Shown here one piece after another: positions 34,833 to 47,611 of a stretch of 64,000 nt of DNA. Both the position numbers and the translations under genes were made by a program. This DNA is from Zygnema circumcarinatum (Eukaryota > Streptophyta > Zygnematophyceae > Zygnematales > Zygnemataceae). Each line of letters opens with the position of its first letter. Position 1 is the first letter of the stretch. The stretch spans positions 511,873 to 575,872 of the forward strand of contig CM074816.1 of the NCBI GenBank assembly GCA_037447605.1. The letters are read 5' to 3'. The notes beneath the pieces were generated by a model that ran no database searches, was not told the origin of the DNA, and saw only the letters and a list, made by a program, of their open reading frames with translations.

Positions 34833-37101
34833 GGCTTCTCTCTCTCCTCTCCCTCTCCCACTCCCTCTCCCACTCCTGCAGAGGCTGGGCCGTACAAGTG
34901 GCTGTCCGTACGGTACCCTAGGGAGCGTCCCGTCAAGCCGTACGGACGGAGGTTTTGTCCCCAATGGCGGCCCGGGGGGGGCGGAGGGGGCGCCGGGGTT
35001 CAGCGCCGCCTTTGACGTGGGAACCAGTCAGCACGCACCACGTAGGGCCGGAAAAGCGGCGCCGCCGCGCTTCGTTAGGCGGCGCCTCTGCTTTCATTGG
35101 AACACGTGGCGGTCACGGAGGAATCAAAAGGCTATGCGCACACCTCCCACGTGTCGGTGCTCCCGTTACCGATCTTCCCTTAAGTGTGCTAGACGACAAA
35201 AATCAGAGGAGTCAGAGCCGACACTCGACAGGTCCGAAAACGACACGTGTTGAAGCGACAAGCCGCAAGTGCACGTATTTGTCGTTATTGTGACAATGTT
35301 TCGCCAGTGGTGCCACGTAGATAGATATTTGTCGTTTAGCGTTTTACCGTACGACATCACGTAGGCATTTGTACGAGACTGTATGTGAAGTGACCGCAAC
35401 GGAATCTCGCCGGATTCCGCAACGGGGTCTGCAGCGAGGTCAATGGGCCACGTGTCCGAAACTGCTCCAGTGAAATGTATGCATGCATGCATGGGGGTTG
35501 TCGTGTTGCTCCCGTCGTCAGGAATCATATCGAGATAAATCGTTAATGGTCGACATTATACACGACGATGTATCGTTCTCGCTATTGATATTTACGATAT
35601 CGTATTTGGGTATTTATTTTTATAATTTTGGGGAATTATGATCGTGGTTAGGGCATCCGGCAGCCGTGGACCGTTGGATTACTTTGGGCAGGAGTGCTCC
35701 AGGACATGCCACGTGTCCTGTAAAACGTGCGACCGCGGAGCTCTTTGTCAGCTGGCTTTCGCCAACAACTGTTTTTTGGGCTTTCACATGGATCGCCGCC
35801 ACGTGTCTCGTCGCTGAAATTTAACCGTTGAGCCGCGTGCGAGTTGTGTCACTTGTCCCCGAGCCCGTGTTCTATGTCAGTTGCCCCGTCACAGCAAAAC
35901 CAACGCGCCGTTGAACAGCCCAACAGGGCACGCCTCTGAACACCGGGGGGGGGGGCTGAAGGGGCTGTGCATCTCGAAGCGATGGGCGGACTGTCAGAGG
36001 GAGGCAAGCAAACCAAGGTCGAGGTCAGCAGAAAGAATCAATGGCGAGGGGACCAAAGTCGTCAGCAGAATTACAGCGAGCAGCAAAAGTGTGCACGCTC
36101 CTCACGACCAGCATCATCGCGGGAGCAGCAAAGCCCTCATGATGCCCAAAGCGAGACAAATTTGACGACACAAGTCGGATTTGCCAACACAGTCAGCCCC
36201 AAAAGAGCACCATCCATCAGAGCAAATTGAGGTGAACCCCACCTCTCCATGGGGGGTGGGCCGAGGGGGCACCACGATTCAAAATTCATTGTATGCGAAA
36301 ACCCGTTTACTGCACCCCCGACGAGAGGCTGGGTCCTTCAGCGCACAGCGAAGGGGGAAACAATAAGATTCGCGGAAGGTACGAAAGGCCAAGTTTTGTG
36401 ACCAATTGGCAACAAACGCTTGTTCTCCTCGCTTCCTCCGATTGATTGGGCGAGTTTTTCCGACAATCTCGAGTTCCTCGGATGGCATTGATGTCATGAC
36501 CACATGTAGAAATGGGCAACCCCGTGAAAAAAGAAACAAGTGACTCACAGATTAAAAAAAAAGAAGGCAACGCGCCGAACGCGACAACTAGGCCCAAGAA
36601 ACACAACGGCCCTAAGAAGCAGCAGCAGAAGGCGAAGGTCCACGTTGCAATTTCCGAGCAGTTGCAGCATGCACCCATCCAGCCACCCTACAGCCAAGCC
36701 CACCCTCCACATGCAGCCATGCCATTACTTCCGTGTTAAAGCACTCTTTGTCGGAATACATGCATCTGCATGTGTGCCGGATTCCTTTCCATGCATCCAT
36801 TCCATTGCTGCTTGAGGCCATACGGCCTTGCTTATCCGGCTTCGACCCAACCCGCTCTTTCCCTCCGAGGCAATAACAAAAGACTGAAGCCACTGTAAAA
36901 GAGTTCAAGGAGCTTGCATAGCGAATATGTTGGAGGAGGGGGGTGAAGGGGGGTGTGCCCTTTGCATCTTCACCTCCCTTCATCTTCATCTTCATTTTCA
37001 TTTTGCTTCAAGGAGTCGCTAATGGTCTACCCGCCTGAACGGCTTCAGGCGTTCCAAAGAATCACATGCAGCCCTTGCCTCTCTATGTCTGTTTCCCAGT
37101 G
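34833..37101. other. Intergenic, G-box-rich
   Basis: This is the upstream region of the symporter and downstream region of the TauE/SafE gene. G-box-like words occur near 35105, 35450, 35710 and 35800 (ACACGTGGCGG, GCCACGTGTCC, GCCACGTGTCT). GACCGTTGGATTA near 35668 is followed by GCCACGTGTCC, the same pair of words as in the 37-bp array at 5695. No gene was recognised; small ORFs look random. Confidence 0.5.
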
Positions 37102-37973
37102 TCAAGTTGAACAGATTCCGTTGAACCCCATATAGAGGCCGCTCTTCCAGTCCGTGTAAACCTTAGCCGACCCCCCGATGAGGATTACCACAGCGCTCAG
37201 TCCCATAAATGATGCAAGAACAAACACGAGAATGGAAGCCTTTCCAGACCTCTGCACCACTGCACGGATAATGGAGAGCCCTGTGAAGGACGCTACCACG
37301 GCAACGGATCCGAAGTACAAAGCCACCTTGATGGGAATGCGGTCAAGGAGGTAGAACTCGATCACAGACATGGAGGACGAGAAGAGGATCATGAACGAGC
37401 AGGTTGCTGCAGACACCTGCAGGCCAACCAAGTAAATGCATGAGCAGCTGAAGTGATGAAGTCATCAGCAATCCATGCTAACAGGAGTGTCATTCTGAAG
37501 CACTGCAGCCGTAGCCGGCATGCAAATCGTCCTTCGCTTTAATTTAAAAAAGTGATTCTCGGCTGAAGACATAGCCATCTTTTGTGTGCAAACCCCATTC
37601 ACCCTTTCAAGGCATATATCTTTACCTGAGGATGGAGGCCCAGCTCTAAGAGTACGGGCCCCATAACAATTGCTCCTCCAATCCCCAAAAGCCCTCCTGT
37701 AATACCGGCAAGTAGCGAATACAGCGGAGCCGTTGCGACCACGAGCAGCCCCCACTGTGTCTCCCCGTGATCGTAGTTTCCAATTGAAGACTGGCCACTA
37801 AGCCGCTCATTATGCACTGCTAGCAAGCGTGCTGCCCCCCAGGATGAGGCTGCAACAGAGACAGGCACCTGCAGAGAGGTCCAACTACGTGTGAGTGGAG
37901 ACTCTCTTGTTTACAACAACACCATGGAGCGGTAGGGGTATGTATGACAGAGCTGTACCGGCTTTCCACGAGC

Positions 37974-38062
<89 letters not shown>

Positions 38063-41000
38063 GCCCGTGTGGAGCTTACCTGCAGTGTATCCATAATCCA
38101 GAAAAGAGCCCCACACACGGGCACTTTTGACCTAATAATCTGCGCCAACAGGTAGATGAGCCACACACCTAAGATGATTGGCACCACATGCCAGTCAACG
38201 AGCTGCCAAAAGGGAGCCTGCATTTCACAGCACAAAGGGGTCCGTTAGAACTCTGCTGCTCACTTTCTCGGAAACAGGGGAGCCCTTCACGAGAAAACAC
38301 GGTTAGTAGTTGCAAGGCCTACTCGAGTGGCTGATTAAGCAAATGGAAACAGTAATTCCATTTGAAGGAAGAGATGCATGAGCTGAGGGTTTTTCGGAGA
38401 TATGCTCAGGGAGAAACTGAAGAATTGGCGGGAGGTGACAGCAGAGGAGAGGAGGACGCGGAGGGAGAGGGAGAGGAAGGGATCGGAGATGGCGGGTGCA
38501 GCAGAGTGTGGGGAGGAATGGAAAGACGCGAGGGTTCAGTGGGAAGGAGTACGGAGGGGGGGGAGAGACCACGAGAGGCGAGCAAGAGAGGGAAAAAGGA
38601 AAAAACAAACGGAAGAGATCAAGAATGAGGTAGGTATTAAAGTAATAAAATCCGCGGGATACAGCGATTTCAAATCTTTTTTTGAGGGTACAATCAAGCA
38701 TCCATACACATGCCATATTCTCATCATGCCAAAAATGTATCTACATCGAATATGGAATTTAGATCGTATCGAATTGACGGTTCTAGGTCGCTAAAATTGA
38801 CGAGTTCACAGTGAAGCATAATAGAAAAAGTCATAGAAACATAAAATGGCCTGCAAGGAGAAACAAATTAATGGAACACGAAGACAAAATGCAGAGGGAG
38901 AAAAGCCGTGAGAGGGAACAGAGATTAGGAGAGAAAACTAACCCTAGCAGGCTTGGCAGGGAGTGCAGAAGGTCGCCCAAGAAGTGGTTCTTGCAGATTA
39001 CTCGCAGCACCATTGCTTTGAGATCGTTCTTCCTCCACACTCACTACAGCTCCCGCGACATCGGATTGGGCCCCACCTTCTGCAGGCCCAAAAAAGGAAA
39101 ATATTTTTTTGAGCTACATTTGATTTGGCAAGTGACAAAACTATACCTGGCAACTGCAAACAAAACTACATTCATGAATTCCCTGGAAATTGTCGAACAG
39201 GCCGCATTTTCGAACACTCGCTGTATGATAGGGCGGAGAGAGAAGGGCACAAGACCTGGAACATGTTCTATGTCCGCTGTCTGCCTTATGGAACTTTCAG
39301 TGATTTCTTTCGCCTGCTATTCCCCCTCACATTCACGGAAACGTCAGAAAGAACCCTAAGTGAACTTCCTCCAATCTTCAGACCAACACCACCATTAACG
39401 CAGTTTCCTTAAGGTTGAACTTTACAAGACTCCGTAAAGGGCCAAAAAGGTCAGTCTGTTCTTGGCCCCCTATTCTTTCAGAACAAACCACCCCCCAGCC
39501 AAGCAGGACCTTTGGCAAAAAGAAGCACTCGCCTTCGCGTGGTGAGCCTCCTGCTTCCACGAGCTGATGCCCTTCTTTACGGTCCTATTAGTCATGACTG
39601 CAGGCCAATACTCCCGTCCCACATATACTTCAATCTGCAACTCCAAAACGCTCATGAAGCAGCCTCCTGCACTGTTGCTGAAAGTGGGGTGGGAGAGGAG
39701 GATGTGGGATGCTGGAGAGGAGGGTGTGAGAGAGGAGGTTGGGAGAGGAGGGTGTGGGAGAGGGGGTTGGGAGAGGAGGGTGTGAAAGAGGGGGTTGGGA
39801 GAGGAGGGTGTGGGAGAAGGGGTTGGGAGAGGAGGGTGTGAGAGAGGGGGTTAGGAGAGGAGGGTGTGAGAGAGGGGGTTGGGAGAGGAGGGTGTGAGAG
39901 GAGCCTACGAAAGAGCAGCAACACGAGCAGCAGCTTAATGAGCCAACTGGGGAACATCACGTTGCAGGTGACCCCTATGCTGATGCCAAGCAGTAGAGTG
40001 GGCTGCAAGAGGACCGCGATGCCTGCATCGAGAGCAGTAATATATGTTAGGGTTGAGTTTGCTTTAGGGAAGAGATTTTCTAGATTGGTTCTCCTTTTAC
40101 GGCGGATTACGATTACGATTATTAGTGAGGAAAACGTAACTGCCCTCGGATTTCATGTTCCCAACATTCCACCAATCCGAAAAGAGAGTCAACTCACCGT
40201 AATCAATCAATGCCCTATTTTGAGTCGGGTGCTTCAGTTGCACGTTAAATGTGATGCTTGCTAGTGCTCCTCCAAAAACCATAGCTGTCCAAAAATGCCA
40301 ATAACACAAACTTCAGCCTTAACTTCAGGCAACGACAGGGCATAGTTTCCAAATCATGAATGCTCCCGCATCATACCTTAACAGAGGAAAGAAAATATAC
40401 CACTGATCTGCCAAACTTATAGAATTCAATTTTTTGAGGCCCACCTTTAGAGAGGGCAGTTGAAGTCTTTGCGTCATAGCCTGATCCACACCTCAAGCAA
40501 AGAAATGACTTCAAAAAAAACGGGAGTGGAAAATCAGAAGCAGAGCGGGAGGGGGTGGTGAGTTGTAAATTACGCCAGCCCAAACCCTCAGGACTAATCT
40601 GAGAAGAGCTTCCAGATCTAAGCCAGATGGCCAGATCCAAGCTCGACTAACATTAAATTCTTGACAAATCCGGAACAGAGTTAGAAGAAGGGAGATCGTG
40701 CAAACGCAAGTGTAGCACTAATATATGTACAAGTAGATACGTTCATTGGCCCCCACTTGCTTCAAAGAGCAGATAGTGGCCCTCAAGATCAAGACACCTC
40801 AAGTCCGACTTCCACAAAAGAGAGCCCAGCAAACAGCATTTGCAGTGGCTGAATCGGACTTCATAATTTACAAGAAAGCAGTCAAAATTCTAGCACTTTG
40901 TAACTCACCCAGGAGTAGGTTGAACATGGAAACAAATAGAGGGCCTCCTCCTACCCCCCCTGCATTCGCCAAGGCGGCTCCAATGAACCCTATTACTGTG

Positions 41001-41607
41001 GCAATCGCCATCTTCCAAGAGACCTTAAATTCCTGCGCAGGGAAGCCGGCTTCAACCACATGTAAGTGGAGCCGTGCAGCATTCCACGTAAAATTTTGTT
41101 AAACTTTACTGCTACATTGCAGCCTGAGTCGGTCTCCGCATTTTAAGAAAATTTTAGGGTTAACTCCTGTCTACCTTGCCACGGCATCATATCTGTTGAA
41201 GGAAAAGTTATATTGAAGGTTACGTTTGCGAGAGGAGGTGAGATAAGGGACTAGAACGACGAGAAAGAGTAAAGACAGAGAGAGGAACAAAAGAGAAAGC
41301 GGAGATTGAGGAGATTATGCGCGCTGGAGAGAGAGGATACCGGCCACATTCGAGCATCTGCTCCACCTGGACCCGCGCCGATGAACTCCGCCATCCGCTC
41401 CCACCAGAAGAGCCCTTTCTCCGTAGTAGAGCTCCCGCCCATGGATTCCATCTCACCGTAAGCAGATCTCTCCCCTTGCCAGCTCTCTCTATATTCAAGT
41501 GCTGTTGCTGCTCCCCTGCAGAGAGGCAACGACCCCGCTAGCAGCGCCACTACCAGCACGCCCAGCAGGACGGTCGTCGTCCCCCGAACCATTCGGAAAG
41601 CAGCCAT
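37102..41607 (-). CDS. TauE/SafE-family membrane transporter
   Basis: Exons: 41341-41607, 40909-41032, 40445-40480, 40198-40284, 39909-40022, 39529-39597, 38943-39079, 38080-38217, 37626-37868 and 37102-37416; 509 residues. A signal-like hydrophobic start (VLLGVLVVALLAGSLPL) precedes two TauE/SafE halves. The first half has IGFIGAALANAGGVGGGPLF, YDAKTSTALSK, VQLKHPTQNRALIDYG and QPTLLLGISIGVTCNVMFP. A hydrophilic loop contains LQEPLLGRPS. The second half has GITGGLLGIGGAIVMGPVLL and SAATCSFMILFSSSMSVIEF. Bacterial members export sulfite or organosulfonates; plant members are little studied, so the cargo is open. The end of exon 6 (39529) is the least certain boundary. Confidence 0.9.
37974..38061 (+). 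repeat. (GA)n tract in TauE/SafE intron
   Basis: GA repeats with GGGA, GACA and GAAA interruptions fill the intron between 37869 and 38079. In the transcript it is a CU tract following the 5' splice site. Confidence 0.92.
39693..39900 (+). repeat. 28-bp minisatellite in TauE/SafE intron
   Basis: About seven copies of a unit near TTGGGAGAGGAGGGTGTGAG followed by AGAGGGGG lie in the intron between 39598 and 39908. Copies differ by single bases (GTGGGAG, GTGAAAG, GTGAGAG). The ORFs through it are artefacts. Confidence 0.88.
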
Positions 41608-42109
41608 GGCGACGGACTTCAGTGCGCAACAAGTTGCAGTTCACTGCCGCATCTCCCTTATCTGGCGGAGAGAGGGAGAGAGAGGAAAGAGATAGGCAGA
41701 GAGCGAGGGAGAGAGGGAGACAGGGTGGGCGAGGGATAGGGGGAGGATCGTCCGTTTAGGGTTTTCCAATAGTGGATACAGTATTGCCAGTGTGAACGCT
41801 TGGCAGGGCTTCAGACCACACTTGCCACGTGGCACGACAACATCTGCGCCGCCTGTCCAGATGCAGCGCTCGGTGTCGGTGGCGTCCAGGTGCAGCCCCC
41901 CTGTCGCGAGTCCCGACAAAACGGATCTTGGTCCTTGTGAAATGAGAATTTGATTTTCGACCTGCTACGATGTTTTGGCGGCGGGCAGGCTAAAATGTTT
42001 TTTGTGGAGGCTTCGGAAGGAATGTTGGCCCATCGCGTGATCTGAGCCGTTCGTTGTTTTTCGGTCAGGGCCTAAATGTTTGTTGGTTCACGAGAGTCGG
42101 CGCGGAACC

Positions 42110-42400
42110 TGCCAGCGTCAGCGTTACTGTTGGTTCGTTTCATTTCTATGTTCCAGTTACAGTTTGTCAAACTACGCTACAGTTACAGTTTATCTTTCTG
42201 TGTCTGTGTCACAGTTATTGCTAGTCCGTTTCGTGTCTATGTCGAAGTTACAGTTTGTAGAACTGTGTCTGTATCACAATTACTGATAATTCGTACTGTG
42301 TCTACGTCATAGTTACAGTACAGTACTGCTATTTCGTACCATGTTTATGTCACAGTTGCTGTTAGTTCGGACTGTGTCTGCGTTAGAACTGTACTGCAAT
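42110..42400 (+). repeat. Degenerate tandem repeat, GTTACAGTTT family
   Basis: Words such as GTTACAGTTTGT, CTGTGTCTGTGTCACAGTT and TAGTCCGTTTCGTGTCTATGT recur five to six times at irregular spacing of roughly 50 to 60 b. The copies are diverged and no protein is encoded. Confidence 0.65.
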
Positions 42401-42756
42401 CCCTGGTACATGGACACCCAGGGCTGGGTTCCTGTGGTTTCCTAACATCATAACAAAAACTTGTTACAGTCACACTTATAGTTACGTCGGGTGTAAAACA
42501 ACAACATTGCAACATGGCAATGTTTGGTTGCAACAAGCTCGACCTACACCTTCTTAGAAAAAACAACAAATTCGTAATAATCGCCAAGGACGCTCCAAAT
42601 CGGGAGCCTTACACCGTTCAATATTTTGCTTTAGGAGCGAGCCCACTTTCTTTTCTAGCTTTGCTAAGGCTCTGTCCATTTATACATACAAGTAGCTGCT
42701 GCCCACTGCCAATGACAAGGGCTGCTCTGCTCCCCCGAAGGCAGCACCAGCCCGCC

Positions 42757-42854
42757 CCTCCCTCCCTCCCTCCCTCCCTCCCTCCCTCGCTCCCTCGCTC
42801 CCTCGCTCCCTCCCCTCCCTCCCTCCCTCCCTCCCTTCCTCCCTCCCTCCCTCC
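42757..42854 (+). repeat. (CCCT)n tract
   Basis: About 24 CCCT units with GCTC interruptions lie 65 b beyond the stop codon of the GH5 gene (minus strand), so probably inside or just after its 3' UTR. Confidence 0.9.
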
Positions 42855-42919
42855 TGCACAGCGATGAAGCCACAGTACTGTAGCAACCATTCGATGAGTC
42901 TGTCTGTGTTCTCTACGGA

Positions 42920-45900
42920 CTACCCGCGGAGGATGTCCTCTCGAGCGAGCCAGCCATTCCTCACGCTCTCCTCAAAGCTCCACTGCGCCCACCCCTCCCG
43001 GCCCATCCGGAGGGCCCAAAAGAACCACCCCGCCTGCGCCCTGCCATACACCCGCAGCTGCTCGTGCCCAAAGTTCTTGATGTCGCCATTGCCAACAATG
43101 GCTTTCGGGTTCAGAGCAAGCGACCACTCGCCCACAAGGACCGTTCTGCCAACGGCCTGCAGGTCATCGATCTGAGCCAGCTTCACGCGGCCCACGTAAT
43201 CTATGCAGTCCAACGCGGGCCGTTCCTCAAAATTAGGGTTAAAGGCCAGGAAGGAATGGATCTCCATAAGCACATTGGTGAATTCCAGTTCCGGCATGAA
43301 GTTTTTCAGGTCGTTAATGACTCCCTTGTAGCGCGGAGCAATGGCGACATACGCGCACGGCGAGTGCTTTCTGATGGTCTTATAGCCAGCCAGGTAGTAT
43401 GCTTTCAAATCCTCCAATTCGACCTTGTCCACAAGATTCTCGCTCAGCAGGCTGATACCCATGTAGTTTGGCCTCCCGGAATACCTGCAAAAGCCGTCAC
43501 ACCACCAGCCATATCACAGTTCATTCTTTCTTTCTTACCCTACACACTACACGAGAGCTCGAACAGAATATAGCAACGATTGTGAAGTTGAAAGTGAAGA
43601 ATGAATGAAGAATGAGGGTAGAACTCACCGGAGTGCTATCCAATCGACAGCCTCCAACAAGCGGTGCACGGGGTCCTGCAGAAAAGCTGCTGCTGCTTCC
43701 GCTTGAAAGAACTTCACATCCGGGCCACCATGCAGAGCTAACAGCACGCGAATCCCGAACTCCGCTGCAAGGTCAAATGCACGGTCCAAATACCCAATAT
43801 GATTCTGCAAGAACTCCCACTCTCCCACTGTTCTCCCATCGTCCGCGAGCCACCATCCGACCGGAATGCGGACTGCATTCACACCATTGCTCTTCATGAA
43901 ACGGAAATCTGCACGAGTCACAAAGCTCTTGTAGTGCTTCTGGAGACGGTCCTGTGCAGCCGCTACGCCGAGCTTCTTCATGAGATGCCATTCAGGACGG
44001 AGGGGGGGGTCGGCTTCCTCCTGCTTCGCATCCACTCCCTCCATCAACTCCGGGGTCATCCATGGCTCCACTACGAGCCAACCACCGAGGTTTACTCCAC
44101 GGAAGGCTTCCACCTCCATCACCTCCCTCACATAGAAGCTGCAGAGTAGGTTCTCTGCGGATGGTCAGCCCCTGGAAACCCTAAAAATTACCATCAAATC
44201 CTGCAAATCCTCTAGATTCTGAAAGGTCATGCATGTCACTTGGCTAGCCCCGTATTAAGAACTTAGGAAAGTGTTCATTTGAGCCCAAGCACTCACAAGC
44301 TCTACATTCTACTTTTCCTGACTCTCTAAGACCTTCATCTCGGAAAGGTTGGTGGCTCACCGCTCCCATGTGGATGAAGACTTTGCGTAGTGCTTCAGAA
44401 AGCCCTCGTTTGTGCAGGTCACAAAGTGTCCATCTGCTGCTCCTACGAGATTTACTTGATGCGGCTTCCCATTCTCCACCTGCCCCATAGAGAGAGAGTT
44501 TTTAGGGTTCAGAGATGCCAAGGGAGCGTTGTGTGGCCATCCATCGTCCTGCCCGAGCTAAAACCTATGACCACATTATGGTCAAGCAAACTTTTTTTTT
44601 CCCACAAACAACAGCATTTTGTGTTTGTAGAACGGTATGCTAAATGGCTGCTAGTTTCCCCTGAAGTGTGGGAAGCAGCTCGTGGTTTCTAAACTAGGCT
44701 GAGTAGTGGAGTGCTGGCAAACACTTTGTATGCGGACTATGCTGAGCTCAATATCTACTGGTAGATATTGAGCGCTGTTCGGTGTACTCATCCAAATTTA
44801 CTGAAATTTTCCCAACTTGCTGCAGAGGCCCAGTTTCAATAAGGTGAAATATATTCCACAAATTAACAAGTTTCTCGTCTCTTCTCTTCAAAGTCAGCCC
44901 TTGGCTTATATGGTAGTGCATATTTCAAAAATAAAAAAACTCGACTTCATCCGATTCTCCAAATTGCGTAATCTTATCCGATTGCACACTGAATTAGCAA
45001 GTATTGAAAGCATAGCAAAATTGACAGCAGAAGAAGGCAAAGTCCGAGAGCTGGACGGTGAGAAAGGAGAAAGGAAAACCACAAAAGAACCGAAAACTGA
45101 CGACGTAAAACCAATTAGAAATGAACCCTCTGACTGACAGTCAAACCTCGCCTATCCGTATCCAAATCCCTTCCTCACCTAACCCTAACCCCCCCCTACA
45201 GAACAATAAAGCCCCCTCCCGACCCTCACCTGCACAACAGTAAACGCCGTATCTTGCATGGAGCTCTCCCCATTGGCGGACAGAAGCTCGCTTCCTTCCT
45301 TGGCCGCGAGGTACTTGCCAGCTGGGGTGCGTAAGCGCACAGCGGTAGGGCTTACCCGCACAACTGTGAAGGCGAGAGAGGCGGGTGGAGGCACAGTCCA
45401 GTTGCAGACTACCGCCGACCAATCGGGCGAGCCGTCGCTCCGCCGAGCTGGGCCCCACCACGTGCCGTGGTGAGTTGACAGCTGGACCTGTCGCCAGCTC
45501 AGCATGCCATGTCAGACGCTGGCCTGAGCCCCCCGAGCCGCCATGGGGGTCACGGAAGCTTCAAGGGTTCAGGAGGCATGCAAAACTTTGAAGCAGGATC
45601 TTACTTTGAAAGCCCTGACCTTAGCAACAGGTTTTGGTCCGACACTAGCTATGACGCAAGCTTGAAGTTGCTAACTCAAACTACCGAGCTCTAAAACTGA
45701 CCTAACTATAATCCTAACCCTAACTCTACGCTTGACCAGAGAGAAGGCATTCAGGAAGCCTCACTGTGGATCCCGGATACATGGCGCTCGACCACCATGC
45801 GGATGTCATGCTTGGATGGCCGCTGGGGACCTTCTGGGCGCGCACCGAGCAGCACATTCCCTCACATTGTGAACCGCCCCCATACTCCACCACCTTCTCC

Positions 45901-46112
45901 ACTCCTCCTCCTCCTGCTGCAGCAGCAGCAGCAGAAGCAGAGGTCGCAGTAGCAGTAGCAGCCTCCCTCTGTTCCTCTGCCACATGCGGGAGAGGAGCAC
46001 TAGGACCGTCCCCCATAAAGTAAATCGCCACCAACACAAAGATTCCAAAGAAGGTGAAAGGACCGCCGTAAGGCCGCAGTTTCACAAGCCATTTGGAGAA
46101 AGGAGGACGCAT
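42920..46112 (-). CDS. Membrane-anchored GH5 beta-glucanase-like protein
   Basis: Exons: 45765-46112, 45230-45487, 44361-44479, 43629-44138 and 42920-43484; 599 residues. A short basic start is followed by one membrane segment (PFTFFGIFVLVAIYFM, about 18-33), suggesting a type II membrane protein, and then an Ala/Thr-rich linker. A fascin-like stretch follows (VQLSTHHGTWW; VRLRTPAGKYLAAKEGS; DGHFVTCTNEGFLKHY). The GH5 domain begins at GVNLGGWLVVEPWM and has NAVRIPVGWW, LLALHGGPD, EIHSF and LVGEWS (nucleophile Glu531). The acid/base region reads LLSENL (Glu427) instead of the usual NEP. Plant relatives are annotated as glucan 1,3-beta-glucosidases, so a role in wall glucan turnover is likely but not shown. 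Confidence 0.85.
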
Positions 46113-46579
46113 GGCGGCCTACCCTTCTTCCTCCTCCTCCTCCTTCGTCTATTTCTCTAAAGGCTTCTATATTCTGTAAGCCTAAATCAGCCTAAGTCGT
46201 TCTGCATTTGCAGATTTGGCGTAATTTTCGGTCTGCAGGAGCCGGCACTCCCCTGCCTGCCTCCAAAAGGAAGCGCGGCTTATAGCGCCGCGTGCCGCCG
46301 CCTTCAAACGTGCCGTACTAATTTGTCGTCTGCTGAACAACGACCGATACGGCAGTTGAGTAGGTCCAAGGCCGAAGCCAATCATTGAAAGCGGGGTGCG
46401 GTCTAGGTACGGTCTGGGCCTAGGCACCGTCCGGTAGCATTACGGGCACCCCTCATGTTCGGACCTAGAGCAAACATGACCATTCATGCATGAACAATAT
46501 AATATTGTACATTCTACATCGAGACATTGATGTCTAGAACAATGTTCACGCTAGAACTTAGTACCACAAGAGGAAATAG

Positions 46580-46889
46580 GATGTGGCATTGATCTCACGA
46601 TGGCGATGCCATCAAATGTACATGGATAAAATAAGCATGGGAAACCAATACCAACAACACCTTAAAAGAGGCTACAGTATAGATCAAGGAGCGGAGCGTG
46701 GAAGCAGGCAGATTCCAGTTCAGGACAGTAAGTAGTAGTACGATATCGGCGGATCGCCTTCGTATCGATCGGGTCTGGCCGGCAGACGGTCCACGCGACG
46801 GCTGGCCGGCCGGCTGTGTACGGCATTGGCTGGTGGAAGTACGGTACGGTACCTTTTGACGTGACGCACGGTGAGATCAATGCCACATC
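46580..46889. mobile_element. MITE-like element with 19-bp inverted ends
   Basis: The left end is GATGTGGCATTGATCTCAC (46580-46598). The right end (46871-46889) is its exact reverse complement. The element is 310 b and encodes no protein, as expected of a miniature inverted-repeat transposon. The interior carries GGACAGTAAGTAGTAGTACG and several GTACGGTACGG words. No convincing target-site duplication was found, so the exact ends are open. A diverged relative lies at 1663-2276. Confidence 0.6.
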
Positions 46890-47611
46890 GGATATCATTG
46901 AAAGTTCATCAGTGTCTATAATCCGGCTAATCAAGATTCAGCACGTGTTATGTTGCTGACGTGGTACGTTTCAAGTGGTCCACGTAGACATAACGACTCC
47001 ATACCGGCGGCAGTGGTTGGCGGGCGGTCGGTCGGTCGGTCGTACCTTTAGACGTCCTGAGCGGTCCACCTGCCCTCGGCCGGAAAGCGGAGGGAAGGGA
47101 CGCGGCCGACCGTACCGTGCCGGATCCAGGACGACTGTGTACGAACCCAAGGATAACGACCAGGCCTCTACAAATAAGGGAATTCCCTTAACAACCTGTA
47201 TTTTAAGGGATTTTTTTTTGAAAATGTTATGGTAGTTTAAGGGATGTGCTGCAAAACACCTCAAAATACTCAAAGGAAAAAATCACGATCCCATAGATAT
47301 CATGACATACTCTCCCCATTTTTTCCGCAAAAATGTGTACGGTATCGTACGGTATGGGTGGAGCGGTTGGAGCCGCACTGGGTCGTTTGGCGATGGGGTG
47401 GGGAGGGTCCCCTGCCGTACGGTAGGGCCGTACAGTTGGGCCGCGGTAACTATGGCGCGAGATCGCGGTGCAAGGGAACCTGAGTCGGAGGCGTCAGCAA
47501 TCTTGTCCTAGCCAATTCGACTTGCGTCAGCAATGTTGTTTTAGCCAATCAGGAGGCAAACCTATATTTGCCCACCAGGAGGGACAAACCGTACGGCTCG
47601 TGGCGACGAGT

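Larger units (their letters stand above)
41608..42919. other. Intergenic with tandem repeats
   Basis: This is the spacer between the TauE/SafE start and the stop codon of the GH5 gene. A perfect G-box CCACGTGG lies at 41825-41832. A degenerate tandem family follows at 42110-42400 and a (CCCT)n tract at 42757-42854. No gene was recognised. Confidence 0.55.

Noticed and set aside
34588-35293. Overlapping plus-strand ORFs of up to 221 codons opposite the first symporter exon
   Set aside because: They cover the reverse of the exon and its GC-rich leader, change composition abruptly and match nothing.
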